Shown: positions 1-7,600 of the stretch, in pieces | Layout of the letters: the number at the start of each line of letters is the position of its first letter | Position numbering within the stretch: position 1 is the first letter of the stretch | Assembly (NCBI RefSeq): GCF_000160535.1 | Contig: NZ_GG704787.1 | Location: 1 to 42,688 of the forward strand | Source: Hallella bergensis DSM 17361 | GTDB lineage: Bacteria > Bacteroidota > Bacteroidia > Bacteroidales > Bacteroidaceae | Direction: 5' to 3' | DNA: 42,688 nucleotides | Notes under the pieces: generated by a model | What the model was told of the DNA's origin: nothing | What the model saw: the letters and a program-made list of their open reading frames with translations, nothing else | The model's database searches: none | Translations under genes and position numbers: made by a program

Positions 1-10
1 TAAATCCGGC

Positions 11-72
11 AAAACGAAATGTGATGCTCTGATAAAACGAAATGTGATTTTTTCAAGCAAAACGAAATGTAA
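11..72 (+). repeat. Left-end transposase binding array (L1-L3)
   Basis: Three direct copies of AAAACGAAATGTRA begin at 11, 34 and 59, so they are 23 and 25 bp apart, about two helical turns. The same motif appears inverted at the right tip of the window. In Mu, several MuA sites flank each end and are bound cooperatively to assemble the transpososome; this array fits that role. The exact terminal nucleotide is not resolved: positions 1-10 may be phage or may include host flank. Confidence 0.8.
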
Positions 73-100
73 TAAAATAAAAACGCACACAGCACAAAAG

Positions 101-137
101 AGGTCGATTTGAATCCAATCATCAAATCGACCTTTTC
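101..137 (-). terminator. Hairpin terminator after the thymidylate-synthase-like gene
   Basis: A perfect 11-bp stem (101-111 paired with 123-133) encloses an 11-nt loop. On the minus strand the stem is followed by CTCTTTTG and on the plus strand by TTTTCTC, so it can stop transcription both ways. It lies just past the stop codon of the leftmost gene, between that gene and the end sites, and would keep transcription out of the transpososome site or stop host read-in. Confidence 0.7.
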
Positions 138-138
138 T

Positions 139-777
139 CTATACATTAAGTTCAAACTTCACATTCTCATTTCCGTCAAGTAGTTCTTGTGTTCGTTCTA
201 AATTGCTCTCATAAATGTGTACATTAGCAAGGTTGAGCGTTATAGACTTCAAAGGAAGCTCGATTTGCCGAGACATCAAATAAAGGTGATAGATGTCAGC
301 AGGGAGCCCTAAATTGGCATCAGAACTGCGTTGATAGGCTGAAATAACTAACTCGCCTTCGTCTATTTGGAACTGCACAAGACTCAGACACGGGGCTTGA
401 TTGCTCTCGGCATTGGTTTCTCCAAGAAACAGCACATAATTTTTGCTATTTCGTTTCTCGTTGTTTATCTTCGCAATAAGTGGTGGAAGTTTCTCGAAAT
501 AAGTTGGGTAACTATTGACGAGAACGGAACCGCAATAGTCCCACCAGTTAATGCCTGCCTCGCGGTATTTTTCTACCTGTCGCTCTCCTTGCATGAATAG
601 TTGCAGTTCGTTCTTCAGCTTTTTTCTGGCAATGCCGTGGCTTTCAAATATATCAAGCAAGTCGGCAGGTGTAAGCGTGAGTTGCTCGTTAAGGCAGTAT
701 TTAATATTGCCTTTTTTGTTATGCTGCATCTTTCCTGTGCGCATAATCTTTTCTAAGATGTCGTGATACTTGTTCAT
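139..777 (-). CDS. Thymidylate-synthase-fold nucleotide enzyme, possibly a dCMP (hydroxymethyl)transferase
   Basis: The 212-aa protein shows the thymidylate synthase (TS) core in order. A helix with Glu57 (KNELQLFMQG) matches the TS HELLWFL segment. It is followed by GINWWD, the catalytic Cys130 in an APC motif, QRSSDANLGLP at 149-159 (the phosphate-binding Arg-Ser and dUMP-binding loop), and His187/Tyr189 in VHIY, the sugar-contacting pair. It is shorter than the usual 264 aa because the segment between the Trp motif and the Cys is trimmed. The residue after GLPA is Asp161 where TS has the Asn that selects dUMP (Asn177 in E. coli). dCMP hydroxymethylases such as T4 gp42 carry Asp there. The gene lies next to a DNA methyltransferase gene, which suggests a DNA-modification role. 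The fold is fairly certain; the cytosine preference is inferred. Confidence 0.72.
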   Translation of the reverse strand: MNKYHDILEKIMRTGKMQHNKKGNIKYCLNEQLTLTPADLLDIFESHGIARKKLKNELQLFMQGERQVEKYREAGINWWDYCGSVLVNSYPTYFEKLPPLIAKINNEKRNSKNYVLFLGETNAESNQAPCLSLVQFQIDEGELVISAYQRSSDANLGLPADIYHLYLMSRQIELPLKSITLNLANVHIYESNLERTQELLDGNENVKFELNV

Positions 778-812
778 AGTCTGATAGTGTTTAATTGGTT
801 TTTGAACGGTGT

Positions 813-1646
813 TTAACCAGCCTTTTTATAGAGCATCATGTCTGTGTAGGTGGCATTATAGTTCATGTGGGCATTGAATTCCACTTTCGTACATTTCTCA
901 AATGGATTACCCACGGTTTTGTTTCTGCCTACCCAATCGCACAATTCCAATATGGATGACTTGTTGCTCGTGAAATATACAAACGAGTGTCCTGCGAGCA
1001 CGGTCAGCACATCAAGGTAGTCGGCAAGTCTCCAATACATCTTATAAGTACCGACTTCCGTACTCAGATATGGAGGGTCTACAAAAAACACCACACCTGG
1101 TGTATTTTTGTACAGATTGAACACTTGTTTATAGTCTGACGACACAATTGTCAACCCGTCCAGATAGTCACAGCACAAAGGATAATCTGTTGAGCGCACA
1201 TTATTGTACAAAGCCTCTTTGCGCATCTCATCTATACTCAGACGATACTTCATGGAGAACATAATGGAGGAAGATATTGTAATAAAGTCCAGATACCCAT
1301 AACACTCCTGATGTTCTCTCAAGCACTCAAATACCTGTTCTCGTGCTTCTCCCGTGATAGGCTTATGTTTTGGTATTTTACGCACAATCTCTCTTAGTTT
1401 CGCAAGCAGCTCGTTTGTCTGCGGTATATGTTCCAGCCTTAGCCTGTACCCGTCAAAATCGTTATACACTACCTTTGAATGGGGTTTCTCGCATTTGGTA
1501 ATATGCGACAGCAAGCCGCTACCGCCAAACAAATCCACGAATGTCGTTCCGTCGGGGAACTGCTCCAACACTTTTCTAAATTCCTTGGCAAACATCCGCT
1601 TTTGACCGACGAATGGAAGCGGTGCCGAATTATATTGCTTTCTCAT
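813..1646 (-). CDS. D12-class (Dam-like) DNA N6-adenine methyltransferase
   Basis: The 277-aa protein has the D12-class arrangement. An N-terminal PFVGQKR at 11-17 stands for the AdoMet-binding motif X, FVDLFGGSG at 37-45 is motif I, VVYNDFD at 59-65 is the acidic loop after it, and VDPPY at 189-193 is the catalytic motif IV. It would transfer a methyl group from AdoMet to adenine N6 in duplex DNA. No restriction endonuclease gene is adjacent, so it is read as an orphan phage enzyme that masks restriction sites or marks phage DNA, in the position where Mu carries its own modification gene (mom). The target sequence cannot be read from the protein. Confidence 0.88.
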   Translation of the reverse strand: MRKQYNSAPLPFVGQKRMFAKEFRKVLEQFPDGTTFVDLFGGSGLLSHITKCEKPHSKVVYNDFDGYRLRLEHIPQTNELLAKLREIVRKIPKHKPITGEAREQVFECLREHQECYGYLDFITISSSIMFSMKYRLSIDEMRKEALYNNVRSTDYPLCCDYLDGLTIVSSDYKQVFNLYKNTPGVVFFVDPPYLSTEVGTYKMYWRLADYLDVLTVLAGHSFVYFTSNKSSILELCDWVGRNKTVGNPFEKCTKVEFNAHMNYNATYTDMMLYKKAG

Positions 1647-1699
1647 AACGAGAGCAAAGGTCGTGAGTTTCTGCTACAAACAAGAATATCCGTAATCAA

Positions 1700-1942
1700 T
1701 CATACTGCAAACAATTTGCAGTCGCTTTGAAAGTGCTTGATAAGGCCATACACCTTCCGTTCGCTCACGGCATATTTGTCAGAGAGCACAGCCACGATGT
1801 AGGAAACTTTCTCGCCCTCATCAAGCAATTTCCGATAGTCCGCATACAAATCTATATATTCAGCATCCTCTATCCTGACACCTGCCGTATGCAGGTTTTT
1901 CAGGAGTTCCCTGTTAATTTTTACAATCTCGACTATCTTCAT
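1700..1942 (-). CDS. Small helix-turn-helix-like regulator
   Basis: The 80-aa protein starts at the ATG at 1942. The reading frame is open further up to 2038, but that part runs through the strong inverted repeat and reads as non-protein. The C-terminal half (EYIDLYADYRKLLDEGEKV, then ISERKVY-like VSERKVYGLIKHF) has the spacing of a resolvase or Mor-type helix-turn-helix. A protein of similar design is encoded at 32389-32664. By position it could control the left-end modification genes, which lie immediately downstream on the same strand. The function is inferred only; no family was assigned with certainty. Confidence 0.6.
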   Translation of the reverse strand: MKIVEIVKINRELLKNLHTAGVRIEDAEYIDLYADYRKLLDEGEKVSYIVAVLSDKYAVSERKVYGLIKHFQSDCKLFAV

Positions 1943-1970
1943 ATCCAATAATTTTAGTATATTTGCATCG

Positions 1971-2098
1971 CCAATCATTTTTAACAACAATAAGAAACCC
2001 ATAGGGTGTGGCAGAGGGTATTGGCCCCCGGTCAGCATCCTATGGGTGTGTTGTTAAAATGATTGGCGTCGTATTAACAGGCCGGGGGCTTTTTTTTT
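1971..2098 (+). ncRNA. Candidate structured small RNA with its own promoter and terminator
   Basis: No gene in this part of the window is on the plus strand, yet a full plus-strand unit can be drawn. TATATTTG at 1958-1965 matches the Bacteroidetes -7 box TAnnTTTG. A transcript from about 1971 would begin in a long inverted repeat (1969-2005 against 2039-2068, nearly perfect apart from a few bulged bases). It would end at GCCCCCGG (2024-2031) paired with CCGGGGGC (2082-2089), followed directly by nine T residues (2090-2098), a convincing intrinsic terminator. The two pairings cannot both form, so the RNA may switch folds. It is antisense to the leader of the small HTH gene. No -33 TTTG box is clear. 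Confidence 0.5.
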
Positions 2099-2128
2099 AA
2101 TATCCCTCCCCCGAAGGGACTCTCCTAA

Positions 2129-2413
2129 CTATCCACTATACTTGAAATAGTTGCTTCCAAGCATTCGGACGCTCCAATAGTAGCACAAGGCCACCAAGGC
2201 GCACCACATCGCCTTTGCAGGTGCGAAGCCGCTCTTGGCAATCTTCCTGAAGCAGTTCACGAACAGGCGGAGATCAGCCGCCTTCCGGTCGTGCTCGCTG
2301 CCTCCACGGTCGTAATCATCGTCGTGTATGCAGCACGCCGCATAGAACAGTTTGGAATACGGTGGAGTGAACCAGCGGAATATGCCGCTCTGGCAACCAC
2401 AGCCCTTACTCAT
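2129..2413 (-). CDS. Phospholipase A2-like small protein
   Basis: The 94-aa protein starts at the ATG at 2413, chosen because GGAGAGGAGG stands just upstream; an in-frame ATG at 2452 would run deep into the preceding gene. The protein has the motif AACCIHDDDYDRGG followed by an AD pair (AADLRLF). This looks like the Cys-Cys-x-x-His-Asp active site of secreted phospholipase A2 and of small phage proteins of that fold. A hydrophobic helix (MWCALVALCYYW) follows. It overlaps the end of the preceding gene by eight bases, so the two are translationally coupled. It may act on membranes during entry or release; that is inference. Confidence 0.6.
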   Translation of the reverse strand: MSKGCGCQSGIFRWFTPPYSKLFYAACCIHDDDYDRGGSEHDRKAADLRLFVNCFRKIAKSGFAPAKAMWCALVALCYYWSVRMLGSNYFKYSG

Positions 2414-2900
2414 GGCCCGCCTCCTCTCCGTATGCCGACCAGTCGATGGCATCTTTCTCCTTCCATCCTGTAGCGAGGGTAGTCTGGATATAGGTCATCG
2501 CCTTGACATAGAAGTCCGTCAATTCGTCGAGCATTTCAAACTTGCGGTACTGCGGCTGCCCGTCCGTCCCGAACTTGAACGTTACCGGCAAGATTGCCCC
2601 TGCAGTCTGCACGGCAAGGTCGTATGCCGACTTGTAGTTGAACTGGTTCTCCGCTGAAAGCCACACGGGCATGTCCTCGTAGGTGAAGCCCGACAATATC
2701 GCCTCGTCCACCTTTGCGTTGTACCATGCAAGGATGAGGCCCTTCATCTCCTCCAGCGTAGGACGGTGCCCGAACTCTTGCTCCATATAGTCCGCCGAGC
2801 CGTCCTCATGTTTCCGCACGTCCCAGCGGACGCGCCACTTTCCTTTCACGGGGTTAGTGCATTCCAGCAACTCCACCTCCGCACTTCCTTGTACTCTCAT
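2406..2900 (-). CDS. DUF4376-like phage protein next to the DGR
   Basis: The 164-aa acidic protein has a C-terminal half (MPVWLSAENQFNYKSAYDL ... KFGTDGQPQY ... GWKEKDAID) that resembles DUF4376, a domain found beside phage tail fibre genes. The start codon overlaps the stop of the reverse transcriptase (TGATG), and its own end overlaps the phospholipase-like gene, so the three form one coupled group. It is not basic and does not look like the small helical Avd protein that accompanies many DGRs. A role in fibre assembly is a guess from position. Confidence 0.55.
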   Translation of the reverse strand: MRVQGSAEVELLECTNPVKGKWRVRWDVRKHEDGSADYMEQEFGHRPTLEEMKGLILAWYNAKVDEAILSGFTYEDMPVWLSAENQFNYKSAYDLAVQTAGAILPVTFKFGTDGQPQYRKFEMLDELTDFYVKAMTYIQTTLATGWKEKDAIDWSAYGEEAGHE

Positions 2901-4201
2901 CAGCTAAAAACATATTTGGTCCTACCTTTGCCGAAGGTTTCCGTGCGGATTGTCGTCTCGAACGGGAAGCCGTCCGGCAGTTCACTAATCTGCGCGAGGA
3001 TGTTCTTCATCTCCTCGCTGTTGGTAAAGAACTTCTTTGGCTCGCCGTTCTGCTCGATACTGACGATGCAGCGGTCCTCGCCCTGCTCCGTGTGGATTCC
3101 CGTCTCGTAGTCCTTGACCACGATGGGGAGATTTACCAACTCCCTGATGCTCACCACAGCACCAGGGAAACGCTTCTTGCCGTCCTCCGGCTTGTAAGCG
3201 ATTTTCAAATCCTTAAAAGATTTCATTTGTTTGCCTGTTAATTTATGAAACATATTATTACAGTCGGCATGCTTGGCCATCCCATAGAGGGAGGCTATGA
3301 TTTCATGCCGTCTCTTTCTTGATTTCACTTCATTAAGTTTCGAAGCAGCCTTTTTTTTGATACGCTTACGCAAACGGATATAGTCAGGACGTATCACATA
3401 GCCGAGGAAGTCTATGCCCTCTGTTATGGGGAATATGCGCTCATTGGTCTTCACTTTCAGGCCGATGCCCTCCATCTGGCGGTGCACGACCTCACGTACT
3501 TCCCAGAGTTCTCTCTTGGAAGCGGCAAGTACCACACCGTCATCGCAGTAGCGGTAGAAGTGCCGCACACCACATTCGTCCTTCAGTACATGGTCAAGGT
3601 GGACAGACAGCAGCAAGTTACCCAGCCCCTGCGAGGAGCGCAGTCCGATACTCAGTCCCCTCGGCATCATACGCACGAAGCCGTCGAGCAGGGTAATGAG
3701 CCGCCTGTCCTTGAAGACCCTCCTCACGCAGTCCATAACCGTGTCCTGGTCGATGCTCTCGTAGAACTTGCTGATGTCGAACTTGTAGCAGTAGCGTGTC
3801 GTGTCAGGCTGTTCCAGCATATCCCTGTGGATATACGCCAGCAGGTCGTGCATGCCGCGCTCCTTGATACTCGCCGAGGTAGTGCGGATAAAGTGCTTCT
3901 TCAGGTGCCTGTCCACCACGGCCATGATGGCATGTACCGCTATACGGTCCTTCATCGTCAGGATCTGGATGCGGCGTATCTTGCCGTTTTCGTTGATTTC
4001 ACGCTCGCGGTAGTCCCTGACGGTGTAGGTGCCGGCCTTGATACGGTCGCTGAGTTCACGGATGACCTCCTCACGGTGCGCCAGCAGCCATTGTCCCTGC
4101 CGGCTCTCCTTCCGCCTGGTACCGCGGAGTACCTGGTCGAACGAGTCCGACATATTGGAGTATTCGACTACCTCCTCGATGATGTAACCTTCCCTGCGCA
4201 T
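2900..4201 (-). CDS. Reverse transcriptase of a diversity-generating retroelement
   Basis: The 433-aa reverse transcriptase has motif A YKFDISKFYESID at 139-151 (catalytic Asp142), the DGR-typical Ser-Gln in motif B (GLRSSQGLGN, Gln191), motif C YRYCDDGVV with YCDD at 218-221, and a FLGY segment at 265-268 for motifs D/E. No maturase or endonuclease domain is evident, so it is not a group II intron or LINE type. It lies directly downstream of the template repeat and of the gene with the variable repeat, all on one strand. It would copy the template RNA with adenine-specific errors and feed the cDNA into the variable repeat (mutagenic homing). In this window neither Avd nor an HRDC accessory gene was recognised. 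Confidence 0.95.
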   Translation of the reverse strand: MRREGYIIEEVVEYSNMSDSFDQVLRGTRRKESRQGQWLLAHREEVIRELSDRIKAGTYTVRDYREREINENGKIRRIQILTMKDRIAVHAIMAVVDRHLKKHFIRTTSASIKERGMHDLLAYIHRDMLEQPDTTRYCYKFDISKFYESIDQDTVMDCVRRVFKDRRLITLLDGFVRMMPRGLSIGLRSSQGLGNLLLSVHLDHVLKDECGVRHFYRYCDDGVVLAASKRELWEVREVVHRQMEGIGLKVKTNERIFPITEGIDFLGYVIRPDYIRLRKRIKKKAASKLNEVKSRKRRHEIIASLYGMAKHADCNNMFHKLTGKQMKSFKDLKIAYKPEDGKKRFPGAVVSIRELVNLPIVVKDYETGIHTEQGEDRCIVSIEQNGEPKKFFTNSEEMKNILAQISELPDGFPFETTIRTETFGKGRTKYVFS

Positions 4202-4415
4202 CTTTTCGTTTTACTTATTTGTTGTTTATCACTTGAAGGCGAGCCTTCCTTTCTCCGGGCCTGAGTTCTTCGAGCCTTGGTGCGGCCTACCAAACTCTAC
4301 CCGACACTTGATGTTTCGGCTTTCCACTTTATATGTGCTTTTGCCGTGGCTTGTCCCCCTCGGTGCGATATCGAGGGACACGTCCCTCATCATCGTAGAA
4401 CCGATTGTACAGTTT
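4202..4415 (-). other. Structured spacer between the DGR template repeat and the reverse transcriptase gene
   Basis: This non-coding stretch follows the template repeat in the direction of transcription. It folds locally: 4353-4362 pairs with 4372-4379 (GTCCCCCTCG with CGAGGGAC, two bases bulged), CGATATCG is a palindrome inside it, and GAAGGC-GA-GCCTTC at 4234-4247 is a second tight hairpin close to the reverse transcriptase start. In the Bordetella phage DGR the spacer downstream of TR is needed for cDNA priming, so this is the likely equivalent. Confidence 0.55.
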
Positions 4416-4529
4416 GCCAGACGCGAACCGACGTCCGCATCCGAGTTCGAAGCATCGTTATTCGCATTCGAACACGAGATACCGTTGTGCGGGTACGCAT
4501 TGTTGCCACCACGAAAAACAACGCGGAAC
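4416..4529 (-). repeat. DGR template repeat (TR)
   Basis: The 114-bp repeat lies between the target gene and the reverse transcriptase gene on the same strand. Read on the minus strand it contains 20 adenines, most in AAC or AAT codon positions when read in the target gene frame. It differs from the variable repeat at seven positions, each an adenine here (five to T, two to G), and at none of the other 94. The last 17 bases at the 3' side, GTCGGTTCGCGTCTGGC, hold no adenine and are identical in both copies, as expected for the initiation-of-mutagenic-homing end. Confidence 0.95.
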
Positions 4530-4601
4530 ATGGGGAACTCCACCATAATGCCAGGTGCAAAGGTACTCATTTTCAATGAGGCGGCGTAATTTTACAACCA
4601 A

Positions 4602-4648
4602 CATCGACGGGCTTACGCCCGTATCCCGATGTCCTCGTTCCTCGGACA
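4602..4648 (-). other. Paired hairpins downstream of the DGR target gene
   Basis: Two adjoining hairpins follow the target gene. The first has ACGGGC/GCCCGT around a TTAC loop, extended by CATCG/CGATG (4602-4631). The second has TGTCC/GGACA (4630-4634 and 4644-4648). DGR target genes often carry a hairpin or cruciform just past the variable repeat that helps target recognition. This pair sits some 110-160 bp beyond VR, further than in the Bordetella phage, so a terminator-like role is also possible, though no clear T-run follows. Confidence 0.45.
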
Positions 4649-4693
4649 TGACGCTTTGTCGCTTCGCTCCCGCTTTCGCGCTTTCGCTTATGC

Positions 4694-7600
4694 CTACGCA
4701 ACCTCGCTGGCCGCCTTGTACGCCCCCACGCTCTGCGCCCTCACGATCCGGCCGCGGAAGGCCAGACGCGAACCGACGCCCGCATCCGAGTACGAAGCAT
4801 CGCTATACGCATTCGAACACGAGATACCGTAGAGCGGGTACGCATAGTTGCCACCACGAAAAACAACGCGGAACTGAGCACCGCTGATATAATACACGTC
4901 GGTGTAGTAAGTGGATGATGAGCCGTTTACATTGCCCACTGGGATAACATCCATGTATCTGCCGTGTGCCACGGCTGTTGTCCACCAGCCGTTGTTCGTG
5001 CTGCTTTTGACCATGCGGACAGTACCGTCAGGCATCCAGATTCGCCATTTGCAGTAATTACTGCTATCATTGGGCAGATCAACGCCGTCCATCATGTCCC
5101 ACTTGTGCCCGTAGATGTCCTCATACCCCATGCAGCAGATACTGTTCACCTGCATGACGGCGGCACCTCCATATTCGTCAAGGCTGCGATACCACGCAAA
5201 TTGGTGTACGCGGTTGTCAATAAGGCTGTTCGTTACACCGTTGTTCACGCTGCTCGCCTCCGTATAGCCGATGGTGTCCCGCATACCGTAACCTGCGGTA
5301 ATTCCCGTAGTGCGTGTATAGGTATGCTCCCCAGCTCCGCACTGTTCCTGGGCATCTCTGCGTCCGTACCGTGCATAGAATAGGTTGGCAATGCGGGAGT
5401 GCATTAGCGCGTCTATCTGCTGCATGCCACGCTGAACACTGTAATAATGGAAGTCCGTCCACGTCATACCACCCGTCGTGCTGCCGCCGGTAACGGCCGC
5501 ACGTAGTTTGGAACCGATGACCGTAGAGCCGACTACGGCACAGAGATGCTCGTCGTTCGCCACCCATTCCGGCTCCATGTCCTCTATCCGCATGCTGTTA
5601 CTTAGGACTACGCAGTCGAACTCCGCCGTGTTCAGGATGGTGAAGTGCAGGTTCACGGCCGTCGCCGGCACGTCGGCAATCAGGTACATGCCCGCCTCGA
5701 ACTTGTTGCCGATGGTCGGAACGACAACCGACTTCACGACCTTGCCCTCCGCGTCCACAAACACCGAGCCGATGAGGTTCGTGCCGGGAACGCTTGGGAA
5801 GCGGACACGCTTGAAACCTTCCACACCTACCTTGCACACGCTGTAAGTTGTATCGTTCGTATAGGAGTTCTGCAGCGTCTCCTTGCCGCTCGTGATTTTC
5901 TTGCCCGGCAATACGCCGCCCTGCGTCCTCCTGATGTCCTCCAGCGTCAGCACGGTTGCCTTGGGACTGTCCGGCTTGTGTGCGGCATCGTTGCTGCTGT
6001 AGCAGCTGTAGTGCTTTCCCTTCAGATAGTCGTTGATACCCTTGCTCCAGAAAAACGGCTCGTACATCATCCAGTCGCCTTCCGTACCGTCCAGCTTCGC
6101 CTCCGTGCCGTCTGCGTACTTGTTACTGTTGGCATCGTCAAGGGGGTAGTAAGTCATCTCGCCGTCGAGATTGTTCACCGTCGTATCCTGCCCGGCCATG
6201 TTCACGTTGCGCGTGGTGGCTTTCTTGGTGACCTTTGCCAGCACGCGGTGCCGTTGTTTCAGAATGGCCGTAACATGGCCGCTGGGTATGTAGGCCGTTC
6301 CGTTTCTGTAGCCCGTGCCGTTGTCAAGGTTCGTCACGTTGGCGTCGTCGGCCACTGCGTCGTCGAACTCTATCACCGTGTAGTCCGGCTGTCTGATGTT
6401 GAGCTCCGGGAATTTTTCGTGCATGGCAGCGTATTCACCGTCTTCCATATATGCCGTAAGGTGCACGGTACCCACAAGTGCGCAGTAGTCCACGGCATTA
6501 CCTTCCGCATCCACGCCCTTGAGTGCCTTGTACTTGGCGAGCAGCGTACCGTCATCTTTCATGTCAATGCCCTCGATGCGTACGCGCTCCACATTTATAC
6601 ACCTGCCGATGATGGTTTGCCAGTCCAGATTCGGACAGACGGCAAAGCGCAGCGTCTTCACCGTGCGCCAGTTCTGCAGTGTCAGTCCGCTGTCCTTCAG
6701 TTCCGGCAGATACTCCAGCCGGAGCGTCTGTATGTTGCCACCCAGCTTGAGTGTCTGTGCCGGTGCGCCCGGTGCAATCAGCACGGCCTGTACGTCCACG
6801 CCCCGTGCGTCCAGCGTCTTCAGTCTTGTCTGCGGCGTGAAGTCCAATTCCTGGCTTGACAGCGTACCCGTCCTGGCGTTCGTCTGTCCGTAGAGATTGA
6901 TGTCCGTCAGCTGGCGGCACTGGTCAATTACCATGCACCAGCCCGTCGAGCCGCTGCCGGCCGTCTGCATGTTGAGTTTCCTGAGAGCCTTGCACTTGTT
7001 CAGGTTCACGTCGCCCGTCAGGTTGTCCGCAGCCCCGCGCATGTCCAGCTCCGCAATGCGGCTTGCGCCATAGATGCGGATAGGGTCGTTTACGGTAAAG
7101 GCATTCGCAAAGGTCAGCGTCACCTTGCCGCCTTTCTCCGCACGACGGCTTGCCTGCAGGTGCGGGGCATTGTTCGTGCCGTAGCCGAAGTAGTATAGGT
7201 CGCCGGCCGTCACCGTTATGGTGTTGGCCGGAGCGTCAGCCTTACGGCTCATATACATATCGATGTTGTCAGAAAGGAAGTTGCCCGTCTCGTATTTCGC
7301 GTCGAGCAGGGAAAAACGGTTCTTGATGAACCAGTGCCGGAACGCCTGCTTGTCGCCCTTGAGCGCATAGATGTAGGGGTACTTCACCAGCTGTCCTTTC
7401 ACGATCACGCCTTCCGTCTGCGGCTTGATGTACTTCAGTGCGCCGCTCTTGTTGTAGGCACGGCCACACCAGTTGCCCTGCTGCTCCTTATCAAACACCT
7501 CACTCGCACGCTCCTCCGTCAGGTAGGTTCGCATCTTTCCCGACATCCTGACTATATCGTCCTTCAGGTTGGCCAGTACCAGGCACCACAGCCAGGAGTC

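Noticed and set aside
2406..2900. Avd accessory protein of the DGR
   Set aside because: The product is acidic and DUF4376-like rather than a small basic four-helix protein.
3482..4264. 260-codon plus-strand frame opposite the reverse transcriptase
   Set aside because: The reverse transcriptase motifs settle the coding strand; no family features in the antisense frame.
4229..4576. Open frame with protein like the end of the fibre protein
   Set aside because: It runs over the DGR template repeat; the likeness comes from the repeat itself. TR acts as RNA, and there is no sign of translation.
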